Shown here in pieces: positions 31,925 to 45,052 of a stretch of 64,000 nucleotides of DNA. This DNA is from Prostheceraeus crozeri (Eukaryota > Platyhelminthes > Polycladida > Euryleptidae). A program made the translations under genes and the position numbers. How positions within the stretch are numbered: position 1 is the stretch's first letter; every line of letters begins with the position of its first letter. Location of the stretch: assembly GCA_907163375.1 (NCBI GenBank), contig CAJQUW010002016.1, positions 248,001-312,000 on the forward strand, written 5' to 3'. Under the pieces are notes generated by a model, which saw only the letters and a list, made by a program, of their open reading frames with translations, was not told where the DNA came from and did no database searches.

Positions 31925-34820
31925 CAGGGTTGCCGTGGGTATGGAGATTCTGTGGGACACCCCTGGGTATGGGGTGGGTATGGGTATTAAGGCCATCCCC
32001 ACAGCTCCCATATCGCTTCTATATATGGGGATTCTGTGGGGATGCTGAATATTTTTGACATTCACTAGAAGCAATCAAAGCTGCCATCATCTCACACAAT
32101 AAACTTCGATGTTGAATTACAAAGTATCACCCAGCCTATACCCATCTCACCACTTAAAATGCATGAAATAGCGGTACTTATGGGTTATATCCTCCAGGTT
32201 TTATAATTTGTCTTTAGTCTGCAGAATGAATCAATCGTCACCAAACTTCAGGCTGACGTGCTTAAGCATATTGTCTACCCATATACAAAAATATATGCAG
32301 ATCGGACAAGTACGTTTTACATTAGAGACAATGACGTGAAGCGTAGGGATGTCAACAGCTTGATTTGACTTCGTCTGTTCGACGCATTATTGGTGCTAGT
32401 GTGTGCATTGTTCTCTCTCCCTCTTGATCTCACCCACTGCTATTTGAAATCCTAGCACGACCACTACCTTGCCACACCCTTTTTGAGTTGAAAATGTCTG
32501 TGTGAGGGATGTAGCCTAGTCATCATCACTCCTACTGTTTCGGGGATGTGACTTTGTTGACATCAAATGCTTTCTGGTCAGACGATGAGGTCAGAAGAGG
32601 TCAGATCAAGCCGCAGACATCGCTGCACTTCAAGTTATCGCCCCTAATTCAAAAATTACTTGTCCAATTCACACAAATTTTTGTGTGTGAGTAGAAAATA
32701 TCCTCACTTATGTGTACTTTAAGTTTTGTGGCGACGGATTTAAATGTGGGGGGAAGATAACCCATTAGTACCGAAATATCAATGCTGATCATTTTCACAT
32801 TAGCAACACACGTTCAATAATATTGAATGACTTATATGATAGCTCCATGTGTGTCAAGGACGTCTGAAGCGGAAGAATTCTGCAAGTCTCCTTCACTGCA
32901 GAGCCGAATGGAGACTTGCTCAGGTTAGCTCTAATAGTATAAATAGCTCAGATAAAATTATTTGTGACATAACTAAGCTTACGTTATAAATGCCATTAAT
33001 CAATATTAACCTAGATTTTAAACTAATTACGATATAGAAGACCTGTTGAGTCCTGCCCACAAAGCAGGACACAAGAAAAAGCTGAATGTTTTTCGTCGGA
33101 TAGTGTGATAAAGATTTCTCACACCAAATCATTCAACTGTAAGCCATCTACTCGCATTGCAGTCATAGTTATAATGAAAGCTCAGATTTTTCACTTGTCC
33201 ACGACTTGTCAGAACTTTCATTTTCATCTGATAGGCATCCTTAACTGAACACTTAAGTGTACTTCATTAAATGGTTCACTGTGCTGCATTTCATCACCAT
33301 GCACAAATGGGTAAACATCCTCCAAGTCCTTGTGAAATAATTCGGTGACATGAGTGGTCGAGAAAATCAGGATGATTTTCATCGAAGTCTATATCTATAA
33401 TAGTAGATTAGATAGATTCAAAGATTTTTCCTTCACCACGTGTATGCAGTCGATTTACACTGCGAAACAATTCAGATGCATAAAGGCCAAACTCGCTTGA
33501 TATTTTACTTCTTTATCGGCATTGATGGAGATAGAATTATCAATGATTGCTACATTAATTCAATTAGCGAATATTAAAGGGTAATATCAACACATATGAA
33601 CATGGCATGATTCACTGAGCAATAACGGAAGGCTATTAACAACAATGAAATTGATTAACATTTATTTTTTATTATTAACAATGTATACATGATGTAATGT
33701 AAACTTAGGTTTGATTTTACTTGATGTAGACTGGTTACTTGGTGTTATAACAGCGAATATCAAAACAGCGAACGGTAAAAGGCGAACATAAGAAACATCG
33801 AAATTTCAAAATAGTTAAATATATTAATAGCGTACTATGCAATACCCGAGTATTGTGCAAAACTATGTACATACTCGCATCAGCATTTCATCTCAACATT
33901 TTAATAAGGTCATATTTCCTTTAGTTTATATGTAGTTGTTGAATTTTCATACAAATGAGTTTCCTTTAAGGGAACAGTAATGCAAAAATCGTACCCCTAA
34001 AAATAATCCTGTAGCAAAATGAAGTAGGATCGACATGGTCAATAACTAGGTTAAGTGAACCAAAAATACAAAGTCAGTAAAAGAGAACGTTTGAAAAACA
34101 CAAGCTGATCAATAACCGACTTGTTATAGAAGCAAAGAAATAAAGACAATGTCGTCATACTATTAAAAAGAAACATTTCGAGATAGAATTACGTTTCCGG
34201 TAAACTACGTTATGGTAGTTTTATGGAAAAAGGGTGTCATGTCTCATGAATCATTAAAGAATTAAGAGCGGAAAGAGAAGAACCTATGTAAACTGTACGT
34301 GTAAGCTGGCAGCAGACGACAAAAACTTACGAATCAGTAGAGATAGATAAATAACACCTATTTGCTAATGCGACCAAATGATTCAGGCAAATGTAAGTTT
34401 GTAAGTCAAATACGTGTACTACATTGAACGAGTATTTACTTAAATTTTCGATACAATAATTTCTAGGTGGCAAGTTATAGTCAAGGCTCAATTATGATAG
34501 AAAATAGACTACTTCAATTTTAAAGAAAAATATGCCTATATCGAAGATAGCAAAGAAAAGTCATAAAAGTTACAACACGCAGTCGGTGACTTTTTTCAAG
34601 GACTCCCATTCCGCATTTCTGGAGTCAAATATGGCCTTCAGACCGTTGAATGCTGTGCAGAAGTTCCACTGAGATGGAGATATTGGAAATCAATCATTCT
34701 ATAAGAACAAGAACAGCATATTAATCAGGGGCTTATCCTGTGGGGTGTGGGGATTCTGTGCGGATACCTTGGGTATGAGGTGCGGTGTGGATTCAAATAT
34801 CAATCCCCACGGCAACCCTG
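31925..34820. mobile_element. Candidate 2.9-kb hAT-like element
   Basis: A perfect 15-bp inverted repeat CAGGGTTGCCGTGGG begins at 31925 and ends at 34820. Just inside each end is a related 35-bp block ('ggattctgtg.g.acac..tgggtatg.ggtg') in direct orientation. The flanks share only 'attgg', offset by one base, so the target duplication is unclear. No transposase frame was found inside. The two ends could also be separate short relics of one family. Confidence 0.45.
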
Positions 34821-34829
34821 CATTGGAAA

Positions 34830-37800
34830 ATGTTCAATAATATGCGTGATAATACATGAATATGTTTGCTTTATGCCTCCTGACATACTAAAACCTATAT
34901 CCTGTGTGACGGAAGTCAATCAGAATGAAATCATTCTAAAGGAATTTGATTAACTCCACACAATTCGAAAATTCGTCGCAGCGCCTGCATACAGATTGAT
35001 TTGATGTCATTTAACTCTCCGCATTTTAACTTGTTAATTTAAAAAGTACTGTTACATTAATCTACATGAAATTGCACTGACAATGCCAATTCCATAATAA
35101 AGCTGAAATGCCGCTGTTTCCTGAACAATTATCGTTTGTATTGCACATTCACATTACTTACTTGCTGTATTCAGTAGTTCACATCAGACTCTCTAATCTT
35201 GTTAGTCAGACCGAATAGATATCTTATTGGCCGTCAATCTCCGTGCGCTTTGCGATTCATAATAGCAAAGGCCGTCTTCCATCTCGCAAGTCATTGTCAC
35301 AGCTGCCGTCGATGAAGGCGATATGGAATGTCTATTGTTGTCATGATGTTCCGTTCAGTGGGTCTGTTTCTTTAAAGCCTCTGATAAGTCCAAGAGTAAC
35401 AGGACAATTGTCAGTTTGCACGCGACAGTATCTCTCCCTCGTGACTTCCAGCTCCATCGCTGATACTCTTTAGGAGGCGAAACCTTCGATGAAACCGTCG
35501 TCAACTGAGCTTCATATCTGAAAATGGTGCACAAGTGTTTTTTTATTCTCTTCTTCTTGCTAATCAAATCTTTTGATTTGGGACCTATTCTTGGATTCGC
35601 GAGACAAGCGGATTATTCGAAAGGATTTCCAGAGCTGCGATATGGAATGTAAGTTGAACGAATATATGTAACCTATCATTCCGAAGGTAGATCAGTCAAT
35701 GAGCTATGTACAGGTGAATTTAATGGACAATTCCAAATAATACCACAGTCTACACTCTATACATGCAGTGAATATTGATCCCTTTCGCCCAACTAACTTT
35801 CAAAAGATATGTAGCAAATTTTGACGAAGACATATGAATCAATTAAAGTCTGCATGAGACACAAAATATTTCGACTTCAAAGTATGTACTAGGGTGATAA
35901 ATAATGGCAAAACTAGAGAGACAAGATGCAAAATTCAAATATTGCTCAAAAGTGCACGCTCTTGTCTTATCAGTGAGTCGCATATCGGCCGAAAAATCAT
36001 ATCATCATAAAACTGTGTATCTATCGAATATGAAAAAGATAATACAATTCTTATGATCAGATAAATTTATAGTGTGGACCTTGCTATCACTGACATCGCT
36101 CTAAGGGAGTTCTTGCTGAAGACTTTCATGAGCAGATAAATGCACATGTATATAACAACATAAAATATATAAATAAATTAGAATAAATAAGAAAAAAGAA
36201 TATGCTATTGTGAAATCCGAAAAGTCCGAATTGTCCTTGATTTTTTTCCTCCGACTTTTGAAAATAAAATAGCTGGATAAGTAACAGAGTTTGACTGCCG
36301 GTATTTCCTAAAAACCATAACTCAAAAGAAATGTTCTGTGTAAAAGAACTGCATAATCACGGAATACTCCTGTATGTAGGATAAGTTGGACCTACACTGT
36401 TTAGGAATCTGAAACAAGACCCAGATCAGCCGATATTTATGATTGGGGTCACTTCCCAGCACTTGGTCTTCTTTCCAGCGGACATCAATGAGTTTATTCC
36501 AGTTGACTCAAGTATGTCTATGAAATTCGCAGTTGTACATGCAACTATGCAAATAGCTCAAGATGGAGAAAATGTTTCATATTCGAGCATGTGATCATAA
36601 CTCGATCGTTGAAGTTGCTTTAACCAGAGCTGACGGCGATCCGCAGAAAACAGTCAAGATGCTTATGAGGCAATGCGCATTATCACTGTAATAACTTATC
36701 TGACATTATTCCTATAATAAATTAGCCTACACAAACATTTAGTTCATAGTTTGTTATGAGATCTCTATTAATGAGATTTTCCTACGAGGAACCAAAGTTT
36801 TCATACTAATCTGGTTTCGATTACAGCACTATATAGCAAGCGTTTCGCTCTTTTCACCCTGGGTAAATGCGTTAGATACTGTGATGGAATGCCTCAAAAA
36901 GACATAGCCTAAATGAGGCAAATTTGGAACAAGGACAATAAAAGACAAAGTGCTCAAGATAAAATCGTTCCGCCTAAATACCGATGTGATTTTATCTATG
37001 TACTATATGCATGCCAGCGCCATTGCTTTTAAATGGCACACTGATATACCAAGCAAATTTCTAGTGTGATTTGATTTTCAAGATCATCTTTGACTTTTAT
37101 TATCACTTGATTTCTATTTATGGAAAATAACAATTCTGTGCTATTACATGTTCTCATACTGAAGTCTCACACTGAATCAAAAAGCAGTGTATTCAAACTG
37201 GTAAAGAATTGTTCACTTTTGCCTTTTGCTGTTTCCAAAAAGGACAACGCGCACAATTTCTCCTTAAGTGATCAGAACACTCAGAGAATAGAACCATCAT
37301 TGTATTGGTTGTTAGTCTGTTTAAAAGTCAGCTAGAATTTAAACATACATGTATATGGAGGTTGAAATACTCTCTTGATTTATGAAGACAAGTCTCTTCT
37401 CAAAACCATTGCCGTAACTTTCATGAAAAAGGAAAGTAAATTTTTGCCATGATTTGAGTTGCACATTTTATTGTGTATCTTCATGAATATCTCCCAGCAT
37501 ATTCAAAACATTTTTCCTCATCTCAACAGTGTACTCTCCTCTCAGCAATACGAGTTCATGCTTTCTCACCAAAGCACACTCGCTTACAATAACTTCAAAA
37601 TTAAACATCCTCCGTCCTTTTATCAAGATGAGCCTTATTTCGATTAATTTTATGATTCTATCTATTCACTTCATTCTTCGTTATCTTTCGAGATTCGCTG
37701 TATCTGTACCACCAACGAAATCATTTTCATAAAGTATCGTATAAATAATACCGTCAGTTCTAGCTCCAATTTGTTTTCCACATTAAAAGTTTCTATTAAT

Positions 37801-39160
37801 ATCCTTTTGGATATGGGTAGAAAATTGTTGCAACAATAAACCAATTCCTAAAGAATGACAAAATGTGATAATTCCGAGTTTATGAATAATTTGAAGCATG
37901 TCATTACAACTTCGCTATTGATACCACCGTGTTATGAATAGTCAATTACAAGTCGACTTCTTTTCCCAAAGTCTGTGCTACTCACTTTTTGGATTTGAAA
38001 TGCTTTGAAGATTAATACTGCCCACTTGCACAGAAATGAGGCTCCAAGATCGGTCAAATAATGCACGTACAAGCATGTGCATGGGTTATGTGGGACTGAT
38101 TCATAGATATGATAGTGGTAGTAGATTTCACCCAAATTGTATAACATTGCAATCACGCTCACCTAATTCAGATCCATAGAAATGTCGTGTTTCAGTATTT
38201 CAGTGGCAAAAGGCATGTACCAGCGATTTGGAGGCAGGAAGTTCAAATCTAAACAACAATGAAAGAATCATTTGGGAGGAAAATCTGAAAGTCAACACGA
38301 ACAGAGCGTTCAATAATGACATCTTCTGCGGTCGATGGCTGGCATGGGATCAAAATTGATAGCACTAGGTTGTTATACTTAAACTGTTCTACCATTGAAA
38401 TGACTTGAATTTTTTTCTGATAGTTTTATGATTATTGTTGGCTCAAGATAGAGATTCTGAGAAATCCTTGCCAACCAGAGTGGAGGCAGAGTTATGATTA
38501 AACAATCCCTCACATTTTCCCGCAAATTGATGTGTAATGTTTACCCTAATCTTAGAATAGGCTATTTCAATTGTTTAGCAAATTTGCCAACAAATATATA
38601 AGTAGCAACATCGAGTCCAGGAACGAATACGCTGAGCGATATAACTTGACAAGCATTTAAGCTTTGTATGGCACATTATATTGCACATGCAACATTTCTA
38701 CAGCCGGTAGCCTGATTGCAGGAGATTTGTGAAACTCCCATTTGCACTTGCCATCGCACTTCCCGTCACAAACTAAATCAGGTGTGCTACTTTCCAACCA
38801 AGTTATGAAGTAAGAGTATGCCTGTCTTATGGATGCAATAAAATATAATAATAAATCGCTTTACTTCTACACGTGCACACAAGAATAACTAAGGCAAAGC
38901 TTTTGTTCCCTACACGAATAGATAGCACAAACTATATGGTCAATTGAGGCGTGCGATTCTTTGATTTATCTGTAGTCATCGAGTCAATAATTCCGAGTGT
39001 TAATATGTTTGGTAAGATCAGAATTTTCGATGTAATTTTAATCGAAACATTTGCTGACACTTTGCAAACAGTGAAGAAATGACTTTTGATTGAATAATGT
39101 GCACGGTCTGCCTAAAGATGAACAAATTACATTTATCTTGCTCACGTGTATGTGTATGTG
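34830..39160. other. Stretch without a supported gene
   Basis: Open frames such as 35243-35473, 37120-37335 and 37459-37647 show no family motif or convincing splice sites. No RNA gene or repeat pair was seen. Confidence 0.4.
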
Positions 39161-39164
39161 CTAT

Positions 39165-39513
39165 GGATCTTTTCCATTAAACCCCCTCCCACCACTGCAT
39201 TTTCTCGAAATCAAAGCAATAGGGCCACCACCACTCACAAAACCACCAATAATCCAATATAAAGCACCTTCATCGTTTCTTTCCTATGAAGGGAGACAAA
39301 ATGAAGTGGATGCACTATCCTTTTCTAAGACAGTTGGAGCCTTTTCAGACGGTCATAGATTAGAAGCCAGGCAAAGCAAGTTTGTTGAAGCTGTCATCAG
39401 GATCACCATCACTAGATTGATAGAATCTATGTACAAGTAAACCTAAAATCCTACACGTCTGATGATAAGTGGCGGGTGCCTAATATTTGGCGGGGGTTTT
39501 ATGGAAAAGATCC
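39165..39513. repeat. Short inverted-repeat element, 349 bp
   Basis: The outer 20-22 bp (ggatcttttccattaaaccc at left) recur inverted at the right end with one or two mismatches. A 116-codon frame (39090-39440) crosses the left end and has no recognisable motif. No target duplication was found, so a MITE is suspected but not shown. Confidence 0.45.
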
Positions 39514-40664
39514 TGCACTATAACTCACATGTAGCAGCATGCGCAATAAAGAGGACTTTCGGAATATATGACCACAACTTAGAATACGATGCTTTGACAG
39601 ATTTTGATTGCCAAGATGAGACGAGTGCTTCTGTTTTGAAATTCATTTGAAGAAGTCTTTGTTTTTCAACTCGGTGATCTTTTTTTGAGGTTTTCTGTAG
39701 TTGCAACAGTTTAGAGATCACATTCAAACAATGGAAAATCGCGCTTCGCAATCAGTTCTCAAAGCGTAGATGAATACTGATGTTAACTTGAAATAATTTA
39801 AGTTCTGGCAATTCGGGCATGTTATGAAACCGATTTATGAAACCCCATTTAATTAGTTTATTAATCGTTTCTTAAATTTTCGTCGTTCTCCCTCTTTCCA
39901 TCCCCAAAAGAATCACAAAAGGTGATTTGACCTGGTTGAGAACCACTTACTGTACGACAAGATGCTGTTGTCACAACATATCATGATCATGACTGTTGCT
40001 TGTTCGATTGTACATTTATTTTTCACTATGCGGTATACTAACAAGGGTGCGGTGTTTTTGATACTTTATTTCGATATGTATATGTCTGTGAATCACGCCG
40101 ACAATGCTATAATACAACTTTTAGTCAAGAATCACGTGCCTGCAGTCCTGCATTCTCATTTGCAAGATTAAATCGTAGAAAAAATACTTCATGACATCCA
40201 TAAACATTATTTAGAAAATAATTTTTATACTTAAAATTCAAATTTTTTTCATCCTGGATTTATCTAATTGAAATTACACACTAGGTATATCACTTTAGGT
40301 TTTTTCATTTGCGTAGTACTACAGTGACATTCTTTTATTTGGATCACTTATTTGGAAAATTGGTCTTTTCAAATTACTTACGTTTTAAAATTGATTTAAT
40401 ATTGACCCTTTATAAATTCTGCTAAATGTCACCAAAATTCGACAGAGGGTTGCACTGAAATTGCAGTTCTCTCTCGCTGTCTTCTGTCTGAGAAATTTGA
40501 AAAACACTCTATGGGAGAAGCCTGTTTTCCTGGTCAGAATTATGGCACATAAGCATTCATAGACTCTTTTTCATAAAAACCAATCGCAATTTTTGACGAA
40601 TATACGCTGCAGTAGTTGCAAGTGCATTGAAACTAGTAAGTATGCGTATGCATAACTCAGAATA

Positions 40665-41910
40665 CGTGGTGCGTCCAATAAGTTTCCGGACAAATGTAGA
40701 AAAACTGCAAATCTTTTAATTCTGACATGATGGATCATTAATTTGGCAAAAGAGGTTAGGATGGTATGCCAAGTTTTAAAAAGTTTTCGTTTTTTGTTAG
40801 TCTGCAGGCCCATTTTAGGAAACATGCGAAGTTTTGGATATTTTGATGAATTTTCAGAGTTTTCGATAGACACAGAAGAAGACAATGCATCAAATAGAAT
40901 CTGCTATGTTGGATAGTTAACAATATTCAGAATGGAGCATTCAGTTTTGTCACCTAACTCTATTCACAACGCAGCCGTCCATTCTCGAATAAAGTTCAAT
41001 ATGAAATCAATCACAACTTTGCAACGATGTCTTCTACTAAGTTTCGCGTTGGAATGATTGAATACTGGCGTGCAATTCGTCTGTGTCTTCTTCTTGGCAA
41101 TCAGAATCACGAAATGCTGGATAAAATGACAGCTGTGTAGAGTGTTACTGTCGACTATCTTATTTTGGGCGGCAGAATTTAGACGAGGTCGATAGATGTC
41201 AATGATGAAATGATGATCCACCTGAAAATAGGCCTGCCGAGGCTGTGACAACTGCGAAGTCGGAGCCTATGGAAAATCCCCTGAACAGGGATCAACGCAT
41301 AATGATTGCCACTCTTGGTGAGGAGCTGAATGTATCCCTTGGAAGTGTTGATGGACCGTCTTGGAAAATGGGTGTCTAAAAGGCAGCTTGCAGTTCTCTT
41401 TTCTCGCCGATCGCGGCTCCCGATTTCTAACATGACATGCATTGAAGACGAATGGAAGCTTTTACGAATTTGGGCAATACTGAGGAGTTTGGGGAACGTT
41501 TTTCGTTGCATTTTCTTAATGTCGATGAAGCTCCTTTGTCTCTTTAAGCCTAAGGTGGTTGAAGTGTTCGCAACACGAGGGTATTGGCTTGAAGATGGAA
41601 TTTTAAGGACTGTTACTTTTATCTGGTCACATCAGAACACTTACTGATACATGCTTAAACAACACAACAATCAGCGAATTTGCCATGCACAAAATAGAAA
41701 GCAGATCTTTATTTATTTCAAATTCAAAAAAATAATCAAAATTTCGCATGTTTTCTAAAAATGGGCCTGCAGACTAACAAAAAACGAAAACTTCTTAAAA
41801 CTTGGCAGACCATCCTAACCTAAATATGCCAAATTAATGATCCATCATGTAAGAATTGAAAGATTTGCAGTTTATCTACATTTGTCCGGAAACTTATTGG
41901 ACGTACCACG
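40665..41910 (+). mobile_element. Mariner transposon relic with unusually long TIRs
   Basis: The termini CGTGGTRCGTCCAATAAGTT are inverted copies flanked by TA on each side (40663-40664, 41911-41912). The inverted repeats extend about 190 bp (to about 40855 and from about 41715), with roughly 90 per cent identity, against the usual 20-30 bp of mariner. Total length 1246 bp is close to a standard mariner, and a decayed transposase lies between the TIRs. Confidence 0.9.
41027..41645 (+). pseudogene. Mariner transposase, decayed
   Basis: Plus-strand pieces in more than one frame follow mariner order: MSSTKFRVGMIEYWRA at 41027, a linker with DDPPENRPAEAV near 41.21 kb, the second helix-turn-helix LGEELNVSLGSV near 41.31 kb, then VDEAPLSLFKPK near 41.53 kb at the position of the first catalytic aspartate and VFATRGYWLEDGIL near 41.57 kb. 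Several stops and frameshifts separate them, and the later catalytic residues are not found, so about half of the usual 340-350 residues is recognisable. Confidence 0.8.
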
Positions 41911-41919
41911 TATGTAAAC

Positions 41920-43015
41920 CCGTGCTTGCTTTTCAAACCGTTATTATGACTCGCCATGTTATCAATAATTTTCCGGTCGAAGAACATGCTTTGAAAATGA
42001 CCATGTCTCGCAGAAGCCGTTTTTCATGACTTGCTCTGTGCAGACCGCACTGGTCTTGAAATTCATTGATGGAATCATTCTTATATGTGTGCAAATAAGG
42101 GAAACTCATGTCGTGGCCATCAATTAAGGTTATCCATGATAGACATAATTTGTGATAACACAGTATAAAAGAAATGTCATAAGTTTCAGATGACGTCAAG
42201 GGAAATTATCTCGAAAATCGGCGGCAATGGTTCGGCCCGTTTAAGGCCCAAGTCCTGGTTTCAATTCTGATATTGACTAAAATAAAAAACATGGTTTATA
42301 TTTTTTGTCAGTGTACCTCAGCAAGTATTCACCACATCCGGAAATAGTCCATGCAAGAACTTGACTTTTCAATTCTGCTGACCGATTATTTTGCATAACG
42401 CAGGATGACTAATCTGGAAGCAGCGGAGAGCAGTGATACAGTTGATTGTCCTGTAAATGACACTAACATTGTAATAGTCAGAAGTTGTTGGGTGCAGGTT
42501 GAAAGATTTTGAGGCAATATTTAAACGAAGCGTCGGTATTTCCGTTCTGACTGACTATACATCTATTATTGAAAACAATAATACAGATTAGTCATCAGTT
42601 AGCCATTTATTTGCATTCGGTAAACGGGCAGTGCAATTTCATAGTTTTGATAGGCATATTAGAAGAGATGTCTTGTTTGAATGGCGATTATAAAGAATGG
42701 CACTATAGTACAAATATAAACCTTTTAATGAAGCTTGCATATTTCAAATACAGATGACAATCAAATATTCAGGGTAAAGAAATGAAAGTATAGCTAATGA
42801 AATCATCTGAAGTACTGCATGAAATTACATGAAAAAGAATTAGGTTTCCTTCAGTTAGCTATGACCCTTGTGACAAATAGTTGGTCATAACTAACTACTA
42901 ATTCCGTTAACTGGACCAGCTGGCATCCATTTAGACACTGACAATCATAATGCATTATCACAACCATGCAATGTGATTAAACATCCGAGACCGATGAAAA
43001 TGCACGTGTATTTTA
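41920..43015. other. Stretch without a supported gene
   Basis: Frames at 41933-42199 and 42569-42757 lack motifs. Nothing else was seen between the two Tc1/mariner elements. Confidence 0.4.
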
Positions 43016-43022
43016 ATGACTA

Positions 43023-43988
43023 GATTGTTTCATAAAAAATGGATCACCCTTAAACATCGCCTTAACTTCAACTTTTTCTAACTCCGCCAAACTTGAACGA
43101 ATTTCTCTGAAATTTGGAAGATATGTCAGTTGTGCTTACTAATATCATTGTTGGAAATTTCAAGCATGAATATTGAGTTGTTTTCCTGTTATAGATAAAA
43201 AAGTAGTAGATAATTTGATCTTCATTTAGCAATGTTACACAAAATTGTACCTCACTCTTATAAAATTACATTTGTTTCCTTTGTTATGTAATATGTTGTT
43301 CTACAAGCCAAAAGCTATCAAGCAAAACAAAAATAAAGAAAATCGGTCAATCAGAGCCAGTATAGCACCATTATTCATCAACAATAATGTAACTGCTACA
43401 TGTGATTAACTGGACTTCATGTTCCATAGCTTCCTGACTTCGTTGCGGTGGTGTTGGCAGCACTCCTGATTGCTTTCAGCTAGAAATCTATCTCTTACCG
43501 GTTGAAAACAATACAAAGCACAAATGAACAATAACGAGATCGCATTCACAAAAGGCAAAGTGTCAGCCTTGCTTTTAGAAAACTAGGGTTTTCTTTGCGA
43601 GCTACAAGCAAGCGACTAAATGTCCCTTACACAAATGTGCATCGATGGCATGATGATGATTTTCGACTTTGTCGTAAAGAGGGCTCTGGCCGTCCACGTA
43701 AAACATCCAAACGTAGAGACCGCCTAATTTTGAGATTTGTTAAAGTTGATCCAAGTCTCTCGTTAACTGAGATGGCTGCACTAGACTCGTCTATTTCTAA
43801 GTCCACTATTCGTAGAAGACTTATTGAGTCGAATTTCAAGAGCTGTAAGCTTATCATAGTTTATCAGATTATATAAGGACATTTAAATATATTAGGGACA
43901 TGAAATAGCATGAAAAATGCTTTCTGTATCATACTTATGTTTTATTTAGTCAAATTTTAGGATGATCCACTTTTTATGAAACGGACTG
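43023..43988 (+). mobile_element. Tc1-like transposon, internally deleted
   Basis: The inverted ends (right CAGTCCGTTTCATAAAAAGT; left GATTGTTTCATAAAAAATGG) are flanked by TA duplications (43021-43022, 43989-43990). The length of 966 bp against about 1.6 kb for intact Tc1 elements shows deletion; only the start of the transposase remains. The CAGT terminus with TA target is the Tc1 signature. Confidence 0.9.
43524..43876 (+). pseudogene. Tc1-like transposase N-terminal DNA-binding domain
   Basis: The ATG at 43524 starts MNNNEIAFTKGKVSALLLEN, which meets a stop at 43584 and resumes in another frame as LRATSKRLNVPYTNVHRW. The GSGRPRK hinge and a second helix-turn-helix (LTEMAALDSSISKSTIRRRL) follow, then the frame ends. 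This is the paired-like bipartite DNA-binding domain of Tc1 transposases. The DDE catalytic domain is absent (family about 340 residues). One stop and one frameshift are visible. Confidence 0.85.
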
Positions 43989-44682
43989 TAGTTGCAGAGC
44001 GATTAATTCCAGTTCCCTGATAGTTCATAGTAATCTAGTTCCGCCAACCATAGTGACAAAGTTTAATCAATGCAGTTAAAATCGATCACAATTCAATTGT
44101 CTGTTAGGCCTCAGTTACACTGAGAGTAAAGCAAAGCAAAGCAAACACGAGCTTCTCGAGCAAGCGTATGTCATAAGCTATCAATCGCTCTGGCTTGCTT
44201 TGCTCGCAGTGTGGCAGTCTACAACTGCTGCAATGGTGACTTAATATTTGCTGCAAAACGATTTACTCGGAAACGCTTGGAAAAGCTCCAGTGGGGCTGA
44301 GACCTTGGACATAATGCAGGCGAGTGCTCTTAATATGAGGGGCGATGTCAGACATCCTTACCTCTTTTTAGATTCACTTTACTAGATTCTGTCAGAATGG
44401 GCCATGGGTGCTGTAAATCTGCCGAAAAGAAAATGATGTCAGTCAACGGAAAGATTATTTGTATAAACTTATTACTTCCTGAAAACTCCTCCATATTTCC
44501 ACAAAATTGAAGATAAAAGGTTCTTTGCATCTTTTCGACGCAGCCGGTCCGGACTCTTTTTCATAGAGCAAGTCTTGTGAAAAAGGATGTGAATCAGAAA
44601 CTCGAGAATCGAAAATTGTTTCAAAAATATTTTTGAACAGATGCGTGTACGCATCAATTAATTCTTCGTGATGCGTGTACTT

Positions 44683-44869
44683 CAATCAATTGATTGCTAA
44701 CGAATGCCAACTTCAATTAATTGATTGCTCTGAAATCCTAAATACAATGAATTGATTGCTCACGAATGATAATTTTAATTAATTGATCGCTGACGAAAGC
44801 TAACTTCAATTAGTTGATTGCTCTGAAATTCTAAATACAATTAATTGATTGCTAACGAATGCAATTTTT
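44683..44869. repeat. Minisatellite with higher-order structure (6 x 31 bp = 2 x 94 bp)
   Basis: Six monomers of 30-32 bp share CAATTAATTGATTGCT and then alternate three tails: 'acgaa.gc.aactt' (44683, 44777), 'ctgaaatyctaaata' (44714, 44807) and 'acgaatg.aatttt' (44745, 44838). The order A-B-C repeats twice, so the array grew by duplicating a three-monomer block. A 'gatgcgtgtac' word is also doubled just upstream (about 44640 and 44670). Confidence 0.88.
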
Positions 44870-44883
44870 GATAATTTCTGTCT

Positions 44884-45052
44884 GACTAACCATTTTGTAG
44901 ATGTTGACGATGCCTGCGCTTGCGGCTCGTGTCAGCACTGTGGTTCAAGTCAGCCTTGCCAGATTTTTAACGGTTGTTCAACCAATGAGTTAAATTATCT
45001 TCCCATTCAATTTGTCAGTTCCCAGGATGGCCTTCGAATCTTATTCATCTAA
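44884..45052 (+). CDS. Possible cysteine-rich exon
   Basis: After ttctgtctgactaaccattttgtag, a plausible acceptor, a frame reads DDACACGSCQHCGSSQPC and on to a stop at 45052. Six cysteines within 24 residues recall extracellular Cys-rich modules, but the frame is short, has no donor, and a parallel frame is also open. Confidence 0.2.
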
